DNA from: Bacteroidota bacterium
GTDB taxonomy: Bacteria > Bacteroidota > Bacteroidia > Chitinophagales > UBA8649
Direction of reading: 5' to 3'
NCBI GenBank assembly: GCA_003447535.1
Contig: DLYY01000154.1
Span: 546-8,169 of the forward strand
Length of the DNA: 7,624 bases
Below the pieces are notes generated by a model. That model was not told the DNA's origin. It searched no databases and saw only the letters and a list, made by a program, of their open reading frames with translations. The position numbers were made by a program, and so were the translations under genes. Of the stretch, positions 4,863-7,624 are shown piece after piece; the first letter of the stretch is position 1, and each line of letters opens with the position of its first letter.

Positions 4863-7624
4863 CTACCGTCTAAGGTACATAGAACGCACCTTATGCAGAT
4901 CTCTAAAGTAAGGGTCAAGAGTGTCTTTTATGAAATAGATGCGCTCTCCTGTTGACTTCATTTCGGGTCCGAGCTCTTTATTGACATCAGGAAACTTATG
5001 GAATGAAAACACAGGTTCTTTAATGGCATAGCCATCGAGTTTGGGTTCCATGGTAAAATCCTCTAGCGTATTGGCCCCTACCATAACCTTAGTGGCAATA
5101 TTTAAATAAGGAATGCCATAGGCCTTACAGATAAAAGGTGTTGTTCTTGAAGCCCTTGGATTGGCCTCAATGACATAAACCTCATCATCCTTGATAGCAA
5201 ACTGAACATTAAGTAACCCCCTTACATCAAGAGCTTTAGCAATCTCTTCGGTAAACTTCTCCATTTGCTTAATCACAAACTCACCAAGTGTAAATGGAGG
5301 AAGGACTGCATTGGAATCACCAGAATGGATTCCTGCAGGCTCAATATGTTCCATGATACCCATGATTTGGACATTTTTACCATCAAAAATGGCATCTGCT
5401 TCTGCTTCCTTTGCTCGAACCAGGAAGTGGTCAATTAAGATATTGTTATCCGGATGATACTTCAAGATTTTTAAAACTGCCGTCGTCAGCTCATCATCGT
5501 TAATCACAATTTTCATTCGCTGTCCCCCTAAAACATAAGAAGGACGAACAAGAACAGGGTAACCTACCTGTTTGGCGACAACTAAAGCTTCTTCTGCTGT
5601 TTTAGCCGCACCATATCTTGGATAAGGAATGCCTAAATCCTTAAGAAGATCCGAGAATCGTTCTCGATCTTCCGCCATATCCATCGCATCATAACTTGAT
5701 CCTAAGATTTTTACTCCGTAGTCTTCTATCCGTTTCGAAAGTTTCAGGGCTGTTTGACCACCAAGTTGAACAATGATACCGTGAGGCTTTTCTAAATCAA
5801 TGATTTCTCTTAGATGCTCCCAATAGATCGGTTCGAAATACAGCTTATCCGCTAAATCAAAATCAGTTGACACTGTTTCGGGATTGCAGTTGACCATGAT
5901 GGCTTCGTAGCCTGCTTCTTGCACAGCCTGCACACCATGTACACAACAATAATCAAACTCAATCCCCTGCCCTATACGATTAGGCCCAGAACCTAATATG
6001 ATTACCTTAAGTTTTTCTGAGACCTCACTTTCATTTTCCAACCCAAAACTACTGTAGAAATAGGGCGTCTTTGCCTTGAATTCTCCTGCACAGGTATCGA
6101 CCACCTTGTACACTCTCTTTATGTCGCGCGCATGGCGCTCATCGTAGATTTCATCCTCAGAAATATTACCCATAGCCTCGGCCAATTGTGCGTCACTAAA
6201 TCCTGTCAGTTTAGCGCTAAAGAGCATTTCGTCAGAGACCTGATCTATTGATTTTCCTCGGAAGCTCTCCTCGATTTGAACTAACTCTTGAATCTGCTTT
6301 AGATACCAAATATCAATCTTCGTTAACTCATGAATTTTTGCCGTTGGTACTCCAAGTTTGTATGCTTCTTTAACTAAAAATATTCGATCCCAAGAAGGGT
6401 TTTTTAATCCTTCAAGGATCTTGTCCGTTTTCAAATAAACTCCTTTAGGGGAACTCAATCCAATGCGATTATTTTCCAGAGACTGGCAGGCTTTTTGGAG
6501 AGCTTCTTGGAAGTTTCTTCCAATCGCCATGACTTCACCTACTGATTTCATCTGTAAACCAAGCGTAGCATCCGCACCCTTGAACTTGTCAAAGTTCCAT
6601 CGAGGCATCTTAACTATAACATAATCCAGAGCAGGCTCGAACAATGCCGAGGTATTTCCTGTAATAGGATTATCCAGCTCGTCAAGTCTATAGCCTATTG
6701 CTAGCTTCGCCGCAATCTTTGCAATGGGATACCCTGTTGCTTTTGAAGCTAATGCAGATGATCTTGAGACTCTTGGGTTCATCTCAATGGAGTACACCTC
6801 TTCTGTTTCTGGATTGATAGAAAATTGGATGTTACATCCTCCCGCAAAAGAACCCAACTCTTTCATCATGAGCTTTGCTTGATTGCGCATATCCTGGTAC
6901 ACAGTATCAGGGAGTGTCATAGCAGGAGCAACGGTAATAGAATCCCCCGTATGAATCCCCATAGGGTCAAGATTTTCTACCGTACAAACCACCGTGACAT
7001 GATCTGCGCTATCACGAAGCAACTCAAGTTCATATTCCTTCCAACCGATTACGGCTTTTTCTATTAGTACTTCATGGGTTGGAGAAGCTTCCAGTCCCCG
7101 AGTTAGTTTTTCGTCAAAATCCTCTGGACCAAAGACGAAACCTCCCCCATAACCTCCAAGAGTGTAAGAAGGTCTAATAACCAATGGAAAACCCAACTCT
7201 TGAGCAATCGACTTACCTTCTAAAAAGCTATTTGCAACTTTTGACGGACATATCTTAATGCCAATATCCATCATAAACTGTCTAAACTCCTCTCTGTTTT
7301 CCGTTTTTTCAATCGCATTTAAATCTGCACCTAGGACTCTAACATTATGCTTTTCCCAAATACCAAGTTCCGAGCATTCCTTGGCAAGGTTTAATGCCGT
7401 TTGACCGCCCATGGTAGGCAAGACTGCATCGATGTCGCTCGAGGATAGAATCTCAACAATAGTCTCGGGCTTTAATGACTTCAGATAGATATGATCTGCA
7501 ATCATAGGATCGGTCATAATCGTAGCTGGATTGTCGTTTAGCAAGGATACCTTGATTCCTTCCTCTCGAATGGCTCTTGATGCCTGACTTCCGGAATAGT
7601 CAAATTCACAGGCTTGACCAATAA
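4863..7624 (-). CDS. carB: Carbamoyl-phosphate synthase large subunit, N-terminus cut off
   Basis: The visible part is 919 residues, starting within the conserved IGQACEFDYSGSQ; about 15-25 N-terminal residues lie past the right edge. CarB uses ammonia from CarA, bicarbonate and two ATP to make carbamoyl phosphate for arginine and pyrimidines. Two homologous ATP-grasp halves are seen (visible numbering). The first has RPSYTLGGYGGG at 150-161 and MNPRVSRSSA at 281-290. A helical oligomerisation region spans about 415-505. The second half opens with ILGSGPNRIGQG at 542-553, with RPSYVLGGQRM at 693-703 and EANPRASRTTP at 819-829. It ends about 25 residues after GPEMKSTGE (885-893), so it lacks the roughly 130-residue MGS-like allosteric domain of the E. 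coli enzyme. I recall similarly short CarB in other Bacteroidota, so this is probably lineage-typical. The isoprenoid fusion gene follows by 16 bp. The in-frame TTG at 7544 is internal, not a start. Confidence 0.95.
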   Translation of the reverse strand, partial: IGQACEFDYSGSQASRAIREEGIKVSLLNDNPATIMTDPMIADHIYLKSLKPETIVEILSSSDIDAVLPTMGGQTALNLAKECSELGIWEKHNVRVLGADLNAIEKTENREEFRQFMMDIGIKICPSKVANSFLEGKSIAQELGFPLVIRPSYTLGGYGGGFVFGPEDFDEKLTRGLEASPTHEVLIEKAVIGWKEYELELLRDSADHVTVVCTVENLDPMGIHTGDSITVAPAMTLPDTVYQDMRNQAKLMMKELGSFAGGCNIQFSINPETEEVYSIEMNPRVSRSSALASKATGYPIAKIAAKLAIGYRLDELDNPITGNTSALFEPALDYVIVKMPRWNFDKFKGADATLGLQMKSVGEVMAIGRNFQEALQKACQSLENNRIGLSSPKGVYLKTDKILEGLKNPSWDRIFLVKEAYKLGVPTAKIHELTKIDIWYLKQIQELVQIEESFRGKSIDQVSDEMLFSAKLTGFSDAQLAEAMGNISEDEIYDERHARDIKRVYKVVDTCAGEFKAKTPYFYSSFGLENESEVSEKLKVIILGSGPNRIGQGIEFDYCCVHGVQAVQEAGYEAIMVNCNPETVSTDFDLADKLYFEPIYWEHLREIIDLEKPHGIIVQLGGQTALKLSKRIEDYGVKILGSSYDAMDMAEDRERFSDLLKDLGIPYPRYGAAKTAEEALVVAKQVGYPVLVRPSYVLGGQRMKIVINDDELTTAVLKILKYHPDNNILIDHFLVRAKEAEADAIFDGKNVQIMGIMEHIEPAGIHSGDSNAVLPPFTLGEFVIKQMEKFTEEIAKALDVRGLLNVQFAIKDDEVYVIEANPRASRTTPFICKAYGIPYLNIATKVMVGANTLEDFTMEPKLDGYAIKEPVFSFHKFPDVNKELGPEMKSTGERIYFIKDTLDPYFRDLHKVRSMYLRR

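Noticed and set aside
7542..7544. TTG as a start codon for carB
   Set aside because: The conserved CarB sequence continues in frame up to the window edge (IGQACEFDYSGSQ), so this is an internal Leu codon.
1..7624. CRISPR, tRNA, rRNA, insertion sequence or phage features
   Set aside because: No repeat-spacer pattern, cloverleaf, transposase or terminal inverted repeats seen; nearly all bases are in housekeeping-type coding sequence.

Overview
The window looks like ordinary chromosomal DNA of a member of the Bacteroidota. It is moderately AT-rich and packed with genes, and the starts lack Shine-Dalgarno sequences but sit behind A-rich leaders. The SucD N-terminus, a CarB that ends without the regulatory domain, and an SDR ending in a PQLGDI-type tail all resemble proteins I associate with that phylum. 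This placement rests on recognising protein families, not on a database search. I see no tRNA, rRNA, CRISPR array, insertion sequence or phage gene.

Layout from left to right. The minus strand carries the first 84 codons of sucD (succinyl-CoA synthetase alpha, cut by the left edge). Upstream of it lies a two-gene lipid-transport operon, mlaE then mlaF, with ATG and TGA overlapping by 4 nt. mlaE diverges from a plus-strand short-chain dehydrogenase across a 43 bp gap. The dehydrogenase converges, with 6 bp between stop codons, on a 750-codon minus-strand gene for a two-domain isoprenoid protein. That gene follows carB by only 16 bp. carB fills the right third and is cut by the right edge, losing its N-terminus.

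Functionally, sucD (TCA cycle) and carB (arginine and pyrimidine synthesis) are housekeeping genes. MlaE and MlaF would form the inner-membrane core of an MCE-type lipid transporter, but no substrate-binding MlaD/MCE gene is present here. The most unusual gene is the fusion at 2594-4846. It joins an N-terminal CrtC/AttH-type lipocalin-like domain to a C-terminal trans-polyprenyl diphosphate synthase. The synthase half has both Asp-rich motifs, and its second motif (DDMLN, followed by an ED-T-GK stretch) recalls eukaryotic GGPP synthases. A chain-making enzyme fused to a domain family known for acting on isoprenoid or polyene skeletons suggests a bifunctional terpenoid enzyme. This is the best candidate in the window for undescribed chemistry.

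Intergenic space is minimal. No gene-free stretch exceeds 70 bp, and the only promoter-like signal I can propose is a weak one in front of mlaE.
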